64,000 bases of DNA, from the NCBI GenBank assembly GCA_029339195.1, contig JAPTJF010000132.1, forward strand, positions 62,001 through 126,000. Direction: 5' to 3'. Of this stretch, positions 1 through 11,993 are shown one piece after another. This DNA comes from Micractinium sp. NFX-FRZ. Taxonomy: Eukaryota; Chlorophyta; Trebouxiophyceae; Chlorellales; Chlorellaceae. Under the pieces are notes generated by a model. That model did not search any database and had not been told where the DNA came from. It saw nothing but the letters and a program-made list of their open reading frames with translations. A program made the translations under genes and the position numbers. How positions within the stretch are numbered: the stretch's first letter is position 1; each line of letters opens with the position of its first letter.

Positions 1-234
1 ATGAAATATGTCGGCACTGCCTTGTAAGCCAGCTCGACGGCCTGGAGTTACATTACAGTGTATCTTTCACAGCATCTATGAGCTATAACATGTGAGTGTC
101 GCAATAAAGAACAGCCGTGCTGCGGCACAAGTCCACTAAGCACTAACCACACAAAGCGTGCCAGCTAAATAACCAAAACAACCACGGCAGCAGAACGGCT
201 AAAGTCCATAACATCGCCACCCCTCTGCCGGCGC
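1..234. other. 3' flank of the first gene
   Basis: No gene is visible here. The stretch lies downstream of the minus-strand gene that stops at 235 and is AT-richer than the coding DNA. It holds two adjacent TGTAA motifs read on the minus strand, annotated separately, so most of it is probably 3' UTR and spacer. Confidence 0.5.
48..57 (-). terminator. putative polyadenylation signal (TGTAA x2)
   Basis: Two abutting TTACA motifs on the plus strand read as TGTAA on the minus strand, about 180 nt past the stop of the gene ending at 235. TGTAA is the usual green-algal poly(A) signal. Confidence 0.55.
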
Positions 235-3200
235 CTACGCCTGCTCCTCTGAGCTCCCGCCGTCGGCATTGCCACCACTGCTGCTCACAGGCCTGCTCTC
301 ACACTCCTGGCTAGTGCTGCTGGCACGCCTGCTCCCCTCGGACTGGCTCCCCTCGGTGCTGCCGGCCCGCTGCTGCAGTGTGCTCAGCAGCTGCTCCGCC
401 TGGTCTGGCCCGCAAGACAGCAGGCGAGCCAGAAGAGGCACCAGCTGCTGCGCCTGCTGCCCACCGTCGCCAGCCGCCAGGAGCTGAGGCACAGCAGCGC
501 CCAGCGCCACCGCCCGGGCATGCGCCGCAGCAGCCTGCTCCCCAGCCACAACCAGTGCGGCCTCAGCAGCCGCCAGAGCCCCTCGGCGCGCCTCCAGCTG
601 CTGCTGCATGTCGAGCGTTGCGCTGAAGGCTTGCGCTGGCGGCTTTTCTGGCGCCGTTGTGTCCGAACCATCCTCCGCTGACATGGCGGTGGCCAGCTGG
701 GCTTGCAGCGCCGCCACCTCCTCCTGCAGCAGGGTGCCAGCCAGGCGCGTCACATTCCGAAGGATTGCACGTACCGATCTATCTGTGTGCCCCCCTGCTA
801 GGGCATGCTGTGGTCAATCGCGCTTGCCAGGTTGGTACCAGCAAGCAATGGTACCGCTTTGCCAGCCTGCACCGTAACCCGACTGCTGCCATCCAACCAA
901 GCTGCCTCACCTGCAGCAGATCCACCTGCAGCTGCACCGCCGCCGCCGCATGCTCCGCGGCTGCCGCCTCGGCCGCCGCGTGCTGCGCCAGCAGCAGGTT
1001 GGCGCTGCCCAGCGCCAGCGAGGCAGCAGTGACCTGCTCAATCACCGGCGCAGCGGCTGCTGCCCCCGCCAATGCCCCTGCCGCATCAGCTGCCTTCACT
1101 GCCTCCGCTGCATCAGCATCCCCCACAGCCTTGACTGCCGCTGTCGCATCAGCTCCCTCCACTCCCTCCACCCCCTCCACCTCTGGGCTGAATGAAGAGG
1201 AGCCGTAGACCGGGTTGCTGGTAGTGCTGCTGCGGCCCGCAGCCGCCTCCTCTACCCCCTCCTCCGCCCCTGCCTCCAGCCCCTCACTGGTGGGCGCCTG
1301 GCTGGCGCTGAACAACGGGTTGTCGCTGCTGCGGTTGCTGCCGCCCCCAGTGTCCTCCGCCTCTGCCTTGGCGCTAACTGTCTCCGCACCCTCGCTGGTT
1401 GTTGGCAGCCGGCTGATCGGCCCAGAGCTGAGGGCGGAGGGGCAGAAGAGCGGGTTGCTGCTGGAGCGGCTGCTGCCGCACGCTGCAGCCTCCACCTCTG
1501 CCGCTGCAGCCTGCGCCTGCGCCACCGCCACTTCTGCCTCCTCACTGGTGCGCTCCGCGCTGGCGCACCCACCATGGCAGGCGGCCTCGCAGCCGCAGCC
1601 GCCCGCGCATTCACCGCCGGCCGAAGGGCCGCGGTTGAACAGCGGGTTGCGCAGCAGCGAGCTGCGCTGGCCGTCGCTGGCAGCGGCGGGCTCCCCAGCG
1701 GCAACGAGCGCCTGCAGCTCCGCTTCCAGTGCAGCCGCCTGCTCCTCAGCTGACGGGAGGACACGCCCCAGGGCAGCAGCTGCAGCCTCCTCCTCAGCTG
1801 AGGAGCTGCGCAGCACCTGGGGGATCCCATCCAGTCCGTACCGATCCAGGCCGTAGCGCTGCAGGGCAGGCAGGTGGGAGGAGAGGCAGTTTGGATGCCA
1901 GGTGCGATTCGGGCACAACACAGCATGGCACGGCACAGCATGGGTGCCGGCAGGGTGCAGCGATGCGCAGCCCGGCCGGTCAGAGGCACTGGGAGGGTGG
2001 CACACACCTCCCAACTCACGGCTGGAGGGTGCGAGTTCAGGCAACGCCAGGGAGGACCACTTACACGACTGGCACAGCCTGGCTGCCCCCAGCCCCACCA
2101 ACCCACCCAACCTCGGCCCCAGCCCTGCCCACCTTGGCCCAGGCGCTGGCTGCTCGGGAGGAGACTTGCTGGAAGGAGGGGTAGCGCAGGCTGCGCCGGG
2201 CAGAGGACAGCCAGCCCTCCTCACTGACCTCGCCCTCTGCCCCGGCTCCGCCTCCCGCCGCAGCACCAGTGCAGCAGTTGGTGGTGGGAGTGTGGGCCAT
2301 CAGCAGCTCCTGCTCTGCAGTCATGCCTGCCACCTCAGCGTGCTGCAACGCCACATAAGCACCAGCAGGTGCTGCAACAGCTGCCAAGGACCCAGCCGCT
2401 TCTGCTGCGGCTGCAGTCGCGGCCGCCTGCACAGCCGGATGCAGGGGCAGTGGAGAGCCGCCAGACAGCAGCGGCGACGTGTGCATGTGAATGGCCGCGT
2501 CGGAGGGCACGCTGGGACTGAGCTTGGCACCAACGGCACTGGCGACAGACAGGCTGCGAGGCCTGTCTGGGCTGGGAGAGGCCACAGCCACCGCTGCCGC
2601 TGCCGCCGCTGGGCTGTACCTTGGGATGCGGCTGGCAGAAGCCGAGCGGGGCCTGCCCGGGCTAGCCCCCGCAGCGCGTGCGGCTGCCGCCTCTGCAGCT
2701 GCCAGGCTGGGCCGAGGGATGCGGCTGGGGCGGCGGCCAGTCGTAGGGCTGCCGGCCCCCAGCGGTTTGTGATGTGCAGGTGACTGGTGGTCTCCCCGGG
2801 CCGCCCCGGGACTGGTGGACACGTGGGCTGCTGCCGCTGCTCCCGCAGCTGCTGCTACCACCACAAAGGCCTCAGCGTCTGCTGACTGCCGCTGGAGGCG
2901 GGCCAGCAGGCGCTCGCTGCGCAGGATGGCCAGCGAGGCAGCAGCCACAGCGGCCACAGCGCTCCACATTAGCACCGTCGACACCTGGCAGGCCAGGGCA
3001 AAGAGGGAGGCGCCAGCGGTGACGTCAGGAACATTGCGGGGCGCAAGACAACAAGAGGTTCACTGCGCAACAGCTTCAAGAGCAAGCACAGCCATGCCGC
3101 CAGTGCCCAAGGACGCAGCCACGAGTCCTCACCGTGTGCAGCACAGACAGGCCACGCAGCGCCGGCGAGGCGTGCATGGCGGCGTGCATGGCTGCATCCC

Positions 3201-4733
3201 CGGTGCTGTTGCCGCCTGTGAGCGCCACCACAGTGGACACCCGATCCACACCGGTCCCCTTGGTCGGCGAGGTGCGGGGGGAAGAGGTGTGAGGAGAGGT
3301 GCACGCAGGCGCGGGAGGAGAGGCAGCTGCAACAGTGGCGGCGCGCTGTGGCTGGGTGTCCAGCTTCAGCTGCAGGGAGGCCAGCTGGGCCTGCAGAGAG
3401 TGCTGGCCCGTCAGACAGGCCCTCAAATCCGCAGAGCAAGTGCTGGCCGATGCAGCTGCACACAGGAGGGTTGGTCGGGAGGGAGACGGGGGGGCTCAGG
3501 GAGGGGCATGCATGTGTGGGCAGCCAGGCGCAGATGCACCACCCACAAACGAGGCCCAGGTAGACTTGCACCAGATTCCGGTCACCTGAATGCGCATCAC
3601 TGGTGCTTCCCTCCATCTCCAACCAACCTGCCTGCCCACTACTCACCCGCCTGCGTGCTAGCCGACACTGCCCGCTGCCGCACTTGCACCTCCTCCCCCA
3701 GCTCCCCCGCCAGCTGCTCCGCCCGCTGGCCTGCCGCCGCCAGCTCCTGCCGCAGCTGCAGATTGGCGGCTTCAACCGCCTGCTGCCTCTCAGTTGCAGC
3801 CTGAGCAGTGGCATGGGCGGCTTGCTCCCGCTCAGCAGCTGCCCGAGCAGCCGAGGCCTCTTCTGCAAGCTGCGCCCGGGCGCCTGCAGCCTCCCGCTGG
3901 CAGGAGCTCAGCGCCTGCTGTGCCGCCGATGCGCTGCTGTTGCTGGCGGCCAGGCGGTCGCGCAGCACCCGAGCCTCCTCCTCGGCAGAAGCCACCCTCT
4001 TTGCCAGGCTGTGGATTGTTGCTGTCACGGCTGCCGGGGTGGGCAACCCCGCAGGCTTCTGCTGCACTGGCTCGGGGGGTGCCAAGGGCTGCTGGAGCTG
4101 TGCCAGCCGGGGCCGCAGCGGCTGCAGCGCTGCCCGCAGCGCCGCGTCCGCCTGCCGCGCCTTGCCGCCCAGCCACTGTCGGGAGGCGCCCGCTGCCCGC
4201 CGCGGCGGTGTCAGCACCGCAGCCATTGCGCACCGTGGATTCAACGCACACGCCACGACCGGGTGCCATGCTGCTGCGGCAGCGACGGCGGTGCTCATCA
4301 GCCCGGGCTGCCCCAGCAGCGCTTCCATCGTCAGCTGCAGCAGCAGTGCCAGGATGGCAATGGCCGCAAGCAGCCGTCCGTGCCGGCCCAGTGTGAGTCC
4401 TGTGGGCAGGCGGGGCCGGCCCGTAGGGAAGCGCAGCTTCCAACGCCGCCAGCGCCCGCCAATGGCTGCACCGCCGCCGGCCTCCTCCAGTGCCGCATCA
4501 AAGGCAGCTGCGTGCGAAGCCGCATCGCTGCGCAATCTGCAGGACGGCATGCAAGTGGCGTGTTGAACCCCGGCACGTTGCATAACAGCACAGTCGGGTC
4601 GCAGCCAAAGCACACTGCACAGGCAGCCGGCCAGCGGCAGACGACCAGCGGGCACCGCCGCCGCCCTACTGCCGCCGTCCTTGCCTGGGGTTGTGGCTGC
4701 CTCCGGCAGTGCGCGCCCCCGCCTGCTCCTCAT
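235..4733 (-). CDS. novel coiled-coil membrane protein with NPLF/NPVY repeats
   Basis: I do not recognise this protein. The model is complement(235..723, 911..1858, 2133..2984, 3133..3455, 3647..4733), five exons, 1232 aa; all borders have GTGAG- or GTGGG-type donors and CAG acceptors and stay in frame. Visible features: an Arg/Ala-rich N-terminus that could be a plastid leader; a hydrophobic segment at about residues 121-140; an Ala/Glu/Gln-rich coiled coil at about 235-380; a second hydrophobic stretch at about 473-490 followed by an Ala/Val run; long low-complexity Ala/Ser/Pro regions; four RSS-x(1-3)-NP[LV][FY] motifs in exon 4; and a short C-terminal coiled coil ending in a Ser-rich tail. 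Membrane anchoring with long flexible arms is inferred. The ATG at 4733 is the first in the open frame; an earlier non-coding or coding exon cannot be excluded. The opposite strand is also open but shows no domain logic. Confidence 0.6.
1200..1660 (-). repeat. four spaced NP[LV][FY] motifs
   Basis: Within exon 4 of the first gene the motif Asn-Pro-Leu-Phe occurs three times (near 1635, 1450 and 1312) and Asn-Pro-Val-Tyr once (near 1210). Each is preceded within 1-3 residues by Arg-Ser-Ser, and the linkers are acidic and Ala-rich. The spacing and common context suggest internal duplication of a short linear motif. Confidence 0.65.
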
Positions 4734-5091
4734 TGGTCAGCCGCCGAAGCACCAGCCGCTTGCTGGCCGATAGTTGTGCAGCCTTGCTGCGAGTCAGCGG
4801 CCCGCTGGGTTGCCGAGACCACATGGAACCGATGGCCCCGCCGCGAGGCCAGGCTACCGCCCGGAGTTCCGCCTGTTTCGGCAAGGCCGCTGATGAGCAC
4901 TGCGGCTTCCTGTGTGGGCCGGTTCACGGCCGAACGAAGACCCGGTCGTCTCGGAAACGGCCCCTCCTCTTCTCTTTGAAACTATTGAAGCAGCCGATGC
5001 AAGTGTTACAAATTTGCAGGGGCAATGCGGGCAACAAGAGATGACAGGGCAGGACGGCAGCTGCGGGGCGGCCAAGCGGCACAGAGGCTGG
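4734..5091. other. spacer between two minus-strand genes
   Basis: This is the 3' UTR of the ZNF598/Hel2-type gene plus the upstream region of the coiled-coil gene. No separate gene is seen. Confidence 0.5.
5006..5010 (-). terminator. putative polyadenylation signal (TGTAA)
   Basis: TGTAA on the minus strand, 82 nt past the stop codon at 5092, in a locally AT-rich patch. Confidence 0.6.
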
Positions 5092-8000
5092 TCAACCGTC
5101 ATCATCGCTGTGCACATCCTCCAGCTCTGGAGTTGCCTCTGCCAGCACGTTCCTGCTCCCCCTGGAGGCAAACCCAATGCTGCCGCTGGCCGCAGCAGCG
5201 GCGCGGCTCGGCGGCGCGGCCCGTCGCCCCGTCATCACCGCCCAGCGCGCCACGTGCTGCTGCTCCCCCGCTGCCGGTGCAGGTGCCGCCGCAGCAGACG
5301 CCCGCTGCTCGTTGCGGGGAGCCACAGCCACTGCAGTCCAGGAAGAGTCGGCGCTGCCGCTGCTCCCCGCCCCGCCAACCCCGCCGCTTCCCCCCGCCTC
5401 GCCGGCAGCCCATCCACGGCTGCTGCCGGGGCCGCTGCTGGCGGGCATCGCTGCCACCGCTGTCTTGGGCCGCCAGGAGCGGTCGACCCGGAACAGCCCC
5501 CGGATGCCGCCTCCCAGAACATTCAGTGCCTCTGCAGCCACAGGTGCAATGCACTTGTGCAAGCAAAATGTGAGAGGGAAGCATGGGGCGGCGCCAGCAA
5601 GAGTGGGCAGGCAGGGCGGCGCTGGGCAAGGGCGGCGCCAGGCTGGGGGGCACACCAACGCGCCGTCGGCACCCAAAGCGACCTGCCTTGCCTTCCATAC
5701 TTTACATTCTGCACAGCGCAGGTGCCCTCCAATCATGCAATCCACGCCCATGCACCTGTTTCCCATGCTCTCGTGAAGCTCAAGGAGCACCATGGGAGCG
5801 CCGCCACCCCTGCACCACCTGCCACCGCACCCACCCACCCCCACTCAGCCCCAGCCCCACCCACCTTTCAGGTCTGCCTCCCGCTCAAAGCGCACCACCG
5901 CTGCATCGCCCCCCTGCCACTCCAGGCTGTACCCGCCCTCCCACTGGCGGAGGTAGAAGCGGATGTCCACAGACAGGGCCATGTCTGCAGGGGGGGTGTG
6001 AGGGGGTGGTGAGAAGGGGGGGAGGCACGCCAAGTGGGCGCTGCACGTTGACGCAGGGCAGAGATCAAGCAACCCATAGCCACAGACAGGGCCATGTGTG
6101 CAGGGGGTGTTGAGGGTGTGAGGGGAGTAGGGGTGAGCCTGCGGGGGTGTGGGCAAGTCAGGTTGGTGCTCCTCAAACGAGCGCCGGGTAATCAGGGACC
6201 CTGCCCACACAGACAGGGACATGTCTGCAGAGGTTCGGAGGTGGGTGCTCCCTCCCACTTGCACAGCCGGCAGCGGAAGCCTAAGAAACGCCCAGGTCTG
6301 CTTGCTTTCAAGCGGCGAAGAAGCCTGCCCATGCTGCTGCTGCTGCCCGTGCTGCCCCGCACATTTCCCCTGTTATCCTCCCCCCCTGGCACTCACCGAT
6401 GATGCGCATGGGGTGCCCCTCGCTCTCCTTTAAAAGAGCCGCCACCTCATCAGCAGGCACGGTGGGCGCCACCCTGCAGCAGGCGCGACGAGCAGCAGAC
6501 GCACGTGGCCAGGTCAGGCCAGGCAGCAACCCCGTCGGCGTCTGCACTGCACGCCGTGCCCCTCACGCCCTGCCTGCCTGGCAACTGCTTCCTGGGCACC
6601 TTGCCTCCCTGCCTGCCCCGTAAAGCCCTCTAGAAAGGCCCGCCACCTCACCGAGAGAGCAGGCGCGCAGGGATGCCTGCGGTGGGCGTCTTGAACAGCT
6701 CGATGTACCGGGCAGGCTCCTGGCCGTACGCTGACGTGGCCAGGCCGTACTGCTCCGCCAGCGCATGCACCACCTGGCGCTGCTGGCGGGGCATCGCCGA
6801 CAGGCTCTCCCGTTTGGAAGTTTTGTCGGCAATGAAGGCCGCCAGCTGGCGCTCCAGCCCTTCTATGAACTTTGGGTGCTGCTGCGCCACCGACAGCAAC
6901 AGGCCACTGTACGTCGCGTTCCTGCAGGGGGGGTGTGGCGTGGCATGTGTGTGGGCGGGAGGTTGTGGCTGGAAGCGGCATTGGGCCACCGTGCGGTCGG
7001 GTGGGATGGAGCGGTGAATGGGGCTAGCTGGCAGGGGGTGGGGCGACGCGCAGAGGTGGTGTGTGTGCCAACTGAAGCGGGCTACTGCACCTCACAACAT
7101 CGCATGGCCTTCGTGCCAGAATGGGTGTGAGAGCGCTAGAGCCCGCTACACCCGCAGTTGGGACCTGTGAGACTCAAAGGCTGGCATGGTGGGCCGGGTC
7201 ATCCACACCAATTAAAGTGGCTGTTTGATTTCAACACACCTGTACATGCATGTTCTGCCCCTCCCTCACCTGTGCGACTCAAAGAAGCCGGCATGGTGGG
7301 CCGGGTCGTCCACACCGAAGGCTCCAGCCAGCTGCGCCCGCCGCCCCTCCAGGCGGCACACTGCAGCACACACAGGCAGCGCGGGTGCAGCGGCAGAGTA
7401 AGCAAGAGCTCCGGGTGGTGCCACCTTTGTGGACAGCAGAACCTGGCGGCAGCGGCGCAGCTGTGACACCAGGCCAGGTGCACAAGATGGGCGGGCAGAA
7501 TGGAATGCTGGGGAGCAGCAGGTGTGGGGAGCAGCAAGTGTGTGGGCCCCACCTGCGTCGCACTCCAGAGGCGGCAGCTCCTGCCCCTCTGCCACGGCAT
7601 AGTGGCTCACCCGCCTGCAGGGAGGGGAGAGAAGAGTGGCAGCCAGGGGTGAGGTGCCAGCACAACACAGGTTGGTGGCAGTCAGGAGGCGCCAGCACAG
7701 GGCGGCTGTTGTGGCAGATACATATGGCCGCAGGGAGCGGTGTGCAAAAGTGTCGGTGGCCAGAATCGACAGTCGTAAAGGCTTGCGCCTGCGTGCGCCT
7801 CTGGTGTAGGCGTACGCTGGGGTGGGCTGCACCCCTCACAAGCGCACCCCAGGCAGCACCACGGGCAGGCAGTTCCCCCCAAAAACGGGTGGTACATAGT
7901 GCATTCACGTCCCTTCCCCCCTGTGCTCACCGCCCGCAGGGGCACTTGGCGGTCTGCTTGACCAGCGGGGGCGGCTTGCTGCCCCCGCTACCGGCACCGC

Positions 8001-11000
8001 TGCCAGCGCTGGCGCCGCCCTCGGCGGCAGCCACCGCCGCCAGGGAGGGGAACGCCTCGCCGGCCTGCTGTGCGCGCTGCGTGCGCTGCCGGTCGGTCCA
8101 GTTTGTGGGGAGCAGGCCGCCGCGGCCGCCGCCACCCCCGCGGCCGCCGCCGCCCCTGAACTGGGCACCCGCTGCTGCTGCTGCTGCTGCCGCTGCTGGG
8201 AAGTCAGAGTCATCAATAATGCTCAGACCTCCAGAGGCCTCGTGGTCGTACTCTGCCGGCCAGTTGCGCTGCGCCGCGCGCTGCGCCTGCTGCGCCTCCC
8301 AGCCGCCCTCCCTGCCGCCGCCACCGCCGCCGCCGCCCACGTCCAGCACCCGTACATCCTGCGCCCCACGTGGCTGGCGCCGCCGCTCGCGCTGCTCCTC
8401 GGCGGTAGGCGGCCCCCGCCGGGTGTAAGAGATGTCCAGCTGCAGGGGGCGTGCGCGGCTGGAGTCCCAGCGGGGCATGCGTGCTGCAGGGGGGCAGGGA
8501 GGAGCAGGAGGGCATGGGCGGGTGGGGGGTGGGTTGGGTACAGCGTGGGAGGCTTGTTTTGCCGAGCAATGGCATGCGTGACAACATCTGGGTGCATTGA
8601 AGGCCTCCCAAGCCAGCGCCCTATCAAGGGCCACCGCTGTGGTCATGCTGTGCTGCCTTGTTCTGCCCTGTGTCCTGCAGTCCCACCTGAGTGCCGCTCC
8701 AGGTGGTGCCTCTTCAGCTCCTCAGCAGTTTCAAATGCCACAAAGCAGTCCGCACACTCCGGCTCGTCGCACAGGAAGTGCTCGGTCCTGCGGGGGTGGA
8801 GAGGGGCAAGGGGGTGGGGCGATTAAAGGGCAGGAGGGCAGGTAGCAGCAGGAGATCAGCACCAATGGTGCTGGCATCACGTGCCATCAGTGCCTCTCTT
8901 TCACCTTGCAATGCAGCCACCCTCCCAGCCCCCTTGCCTCATGTGCTGCAGCAGGTCGGGCGCGCGGTTAAAGTAGGCGTGGGCAGCCACAGGCGGGGGG
9001 CAGACGTGGCAGGAGTAGTGGGCCTGCAGCGGCGGGCGGGGCAGGGGGAATAGGGGGCGGGAAGTGAGCAACACGCGGGGCAGGCACCAGGGAAGTTAGC
9101 CGGAGCTGAGGTGCTTCAGAACGCGTGGGTATCAGCGACTGCAATGTGTGCAGCAGGCGCGAAAGCATGCTTGTTGCCCAGTCCTGCGGCAATGCCGGCA
9201 GGCCCTTTGCTGCCAGACGAGCAGCAACACAGGTCTGTAGCAGCAGCGCTTGCACAAGAACGGCAGCAACACAGGGCTGTAGCAGCCCGCAGACGAACAG
9301 ACAGGCCCACAGGGCGCCCACCTGGTGCATGTGCTTCCACAGCGCGTCGTCGTCGTAGAAGGTGCGGCGGCAGAAGGCGCAGTGCGGGTGCGCGGCCTGG
9401 CTGTGCGCCTGCAGCGCCTCAAACGAGGGGAAGGGCTGCAGCTCCAGAGGGAACAGGCGCCCCTCCTGCAGGGGGTGCAAAGTGGTTGCTGGTTTCACTT
9501 GAGTCTGATACTCAATGGAGGGGAAGGCTCCAGCTCCAGAGGGAACAGGCGCCCCTCCTGCACGGGGTGACAGTTGGGTTGTGTGTGTGTGTGTGTGGCA
9601 GTGCTTGCATTTGGACAGTGCAATTGCTTAGTCGGTTCGGCGTTTGCAATGCCTCAAAGACGAAGGGCATCGGCTGCGGAGCCGGAGGGAAGCAGCGCCC
9701 CTCCTGCAAGGGACGAGGCGACCGGCTGATTGGGGAACTCAGTGAGTCTGCCCAAGACAAGGTTTGGGCCGATGGATCGACGTCAACATGTGTGAGGGTC
9801 AGGTGTGTTAGGTTGCGTCCACCCGCACTCCAAACACAACATGCAGCGCTTCAAAACCACTCCCGGCCACGGGGCGCCGCCCACCTGCAGGCAGAGGTTG
9901 CAGAGGCGCTGCCCATGCGCCTCCTCCACGTGCCGCAGCAGGTGCTCCCGCCGCGCAAACGGCGACTCGCCGCCGGGGTCGCACACGCAGCAGGCCAGCG
10001 CGGTGCGGCGCTGCAGGTCGTGCAGCAGCCGGCTGCTGAAACGCCCGTTGCGGCGCCACCTGTGGGGACGGCGAGGGGAGGGGAGGGGAGGGGAGGTGGC
10101 GGGGAGTGCGGCTAGCGTGAATTTGTGGAGCTAGAGGTGACATGGTGGCTCCAGGTGTGGGAGAGGGAGTGGGGAGGGATGTGTGGGGCGAGCGGTGGGG
10201 ATGGCAGGGCAACCAGGCAGGCAGGCAGGCAGGCAGGCGGGGTGGCAGTGGGAAGCTGCCTACGAAGTTCACAGCGCAGACTACCAACACATACCGAGGC
10301 TGCCTACCCGGCAATGGCGACAGCACCCCATGCAAGGCGCCCGCCTCCAACAGCAGCACCCAAGGCCGCCAGTAGCAGCACCCCATGCAAGGCCTGCTCG
10401 CTCCCGCCAGCAGCACCCCATGACAGGCTGCCCGCCCCCAGCGACAGCACCCCCCCACCTGTCTGCCGTGATCTCGCCCCGCGCCCACTTGGTGCTGCGC
10501 GCCACCCACTCTGGGTGCTCCTTGTAGGAGGCCCAGTCGGGGAGGTTGGGGCGCCAGGGGGCGATGATGACCTGCATCATTGGGGTGGGGGGAAGGAAAG
10601 GCAGAAGATGCAACCAAACCTTCGGTGTTGTGGCGCCAGCTTGACAGGCACTGGAGCCCCTCCCTTGCTGCCAACCCACCTCTTCTTGCTACGTGCACAG
10701 TGTCCCCACTCTACCTCTCACCCTATCTCCCTCCCTTCCGCTCCTCCCTCCCCGGCTCAGTGCGATCAAGCCCCCTCGCCAGCTCACCTCCTGAAGCTCG
10801 GTGTTGCAGAAGGGGCAGGAGCGGCGGTCGTAGCAGAGGCGCAGGCGCAGCGTGCACTGCCCACACACTTCTGTGTGGTTGCAGGCCCCGAAGCCGACCT
10901 CTGCCATGGCGGAGCAGCACACCAGGCAGTGGGGCGCCTCGGGCTGGGCCTCTTCGGGTCCCGCCCCTGCCGCCGCCGCTGCTGCTGGTGCTGGTGCTGC

Positions 11001-11993
11001 ACCCTTGGCTGAAGATGATGCCTCTGCTCCCGAGGTAGCAGCGCTTTGCTGGCGCTGCTGTTGCTCGCCGTGCTGCTGCTCCGCCGCCTGCTGCTCCCCC
11101 TCGTCCTCCTCGCCCTGCTGCTGCTGCTGCCGCTGCTGCTGCGTGCGGTTGGCAGCCGCGCTGGCCGCTGCCTCCAAACCCTGGTGCCGCCCTCCCTCCT
11201 CCTGCGGCCGCCCCTGCTGCTGGGCGCGGGGCGGGCGCTCGCGCCGCCGCTGCCGGGCCTGCGAGCCAGGCCGCCCCTGGTCCTGCCCATACGGCTGCTG
11301 CGCCTGCTGCGCCTGCTGCTGCTGCTCTGCGGCAGTTGGGGCCCCAGGCTCGGTCCTCGATGCACCCTCTGGCTGCTGCTGCTGTGGCAGTGGCGGCGGT
11401 GGCGGCGGCCTGGTTGCACCCCGTGCCTGCCCTGCAGGCAGAGGAGCCCTGGTGGGTGCTCCCACCGCTGCGCCAGCGCCGCCCCTGCCCCTTCCGCCAG
11501 CGCGGCCCCTGCCGCGGCCGCCGCTGTTGTTGCGGCCGCTGTCGGGCCCTGGCCCGTCGCTCTGCTGCTGCTGCTGCTCTTGCTGCTGGCCTGGACCCCC
11601 TGGCAGGAAGGGAGGCGCTGTGGGCCTTAAGAGCAGCTCCTGCTGCTGCCATGTAAGGCCTGCCGCTGCCGCTGCCGCCGCTGGCGGCGGCGTGCCGCCA
11701 TCGCCGCTGCCGCTGGCCCCTGCCTTCTTCCTCTGCTGCTGTTGGCTCCTGCCACTGCGTGAGCGTCTGATGCCGCCAGGAGCTCCGCTGCTGGGCTGCC
11801 CCTCCTGCACCTGAACGGCAACTCCGGAGCTTGGCGGCCCTCCGGCCGCATGCGAGTGCCCGTTGCCATCGGCGATCACACCCTCCAAAGCCCGAACCGC
11901 CAGGACCGCACCGCCTTGTCCCGAAGCCTGCCGAGACTTCCGCGGCCTGCGTTGCCCCGCTGGTGGGCCTCCGCCCTCCTGCTGCTGGTCCAT
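5092..11993 (-). CDS. HEL2: ZNF598/Hel2-type RING E3 ubiquitin ligase with C-terminal R3H domain
   Basis: Thirteen exons: complement(5092..5531, 5865..5984, 6397..6473, 6652..6921, 7270..7360, 7553..7614, 7931..8483, 8687..8787, 8938..9023, 9322..9465, 9885..10059, 10459..10571, 10788..11993), 1145 aa. ZNF598/Hel2 marks collided ribosomes by ubiquitylating small-subunit proteins. A low-complexity Gln/Gly/Pro arm of about 350 residues precedes the C3HC4 RING (about 355-398, CLVC...CNH..VC..C...CPFC). The family's conserved post-RING segment and C2H2 fingers follow (CCVCD..H..HVEEAHG, CAFCRRTF...H, HYSCHVC, FLCDE..C). An FPSL motif typical of the family lies near residue 770. Unlike the human and yeast proteins as I know them, a Cys-rich CPCGR segment and then an R3H-like domain (about 865-933, Arg/His-containing EQYGL...YGQEPARYIEL) follow. 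Start: first ATG before the Gln-rich arm. Intron 5 has a GC donor. Confidence 0.88.
5969..6231 (-). repeat. three copies of an exon-12 acceptor edge (E3 ligase gene)
   Basis: The junction of exon 12 (real acceptor next to 5984) is repeated in the upstream intron near 6078-6103 and 6207-6230, about 113 and 127 bp apart. The unit reads ACATGGCCCTGTCTGTG directly after CTGCAG (one copy has CTGCAC). Only the first copy leads into the conserved coding exon. Confidence 0.8.
7158..7324 (-). repeat. duplicated exon-9 donor edge (E3 ligase gene)
   Basis: The last ~55 nt of exon 9 with its donor (7266-7324) recurs in a diverged form at 7158-7211, inside the following intron. Both include the segment that encodes the DDPAHHAGFFES-type end of the exon. 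Confidence 0.8.
9423..9710 (-). repeat. three copies of the exon-4 acceptor edge (E3 ligase gene)
   Basis: The start of exon 4 plus its CTGCAG acceptor (9423-9471) recurs at about 9517-9563 (acceptor degraded to CTGCAC) and, more decayed, at 9650-9709. Both extra copies lie in intron 3. Confidence 0.8.

Noticed and set aside
3603..4979. A 458-codon plus-strand open frame opposite the coiled-coil gene
   Set aside because: The minus strand gives a transmembrane segment and heptad pattern with matching exon phases. The plus frame is Cys/Arg/Pro-rich with no domain, typical of a GC-rich shadow.
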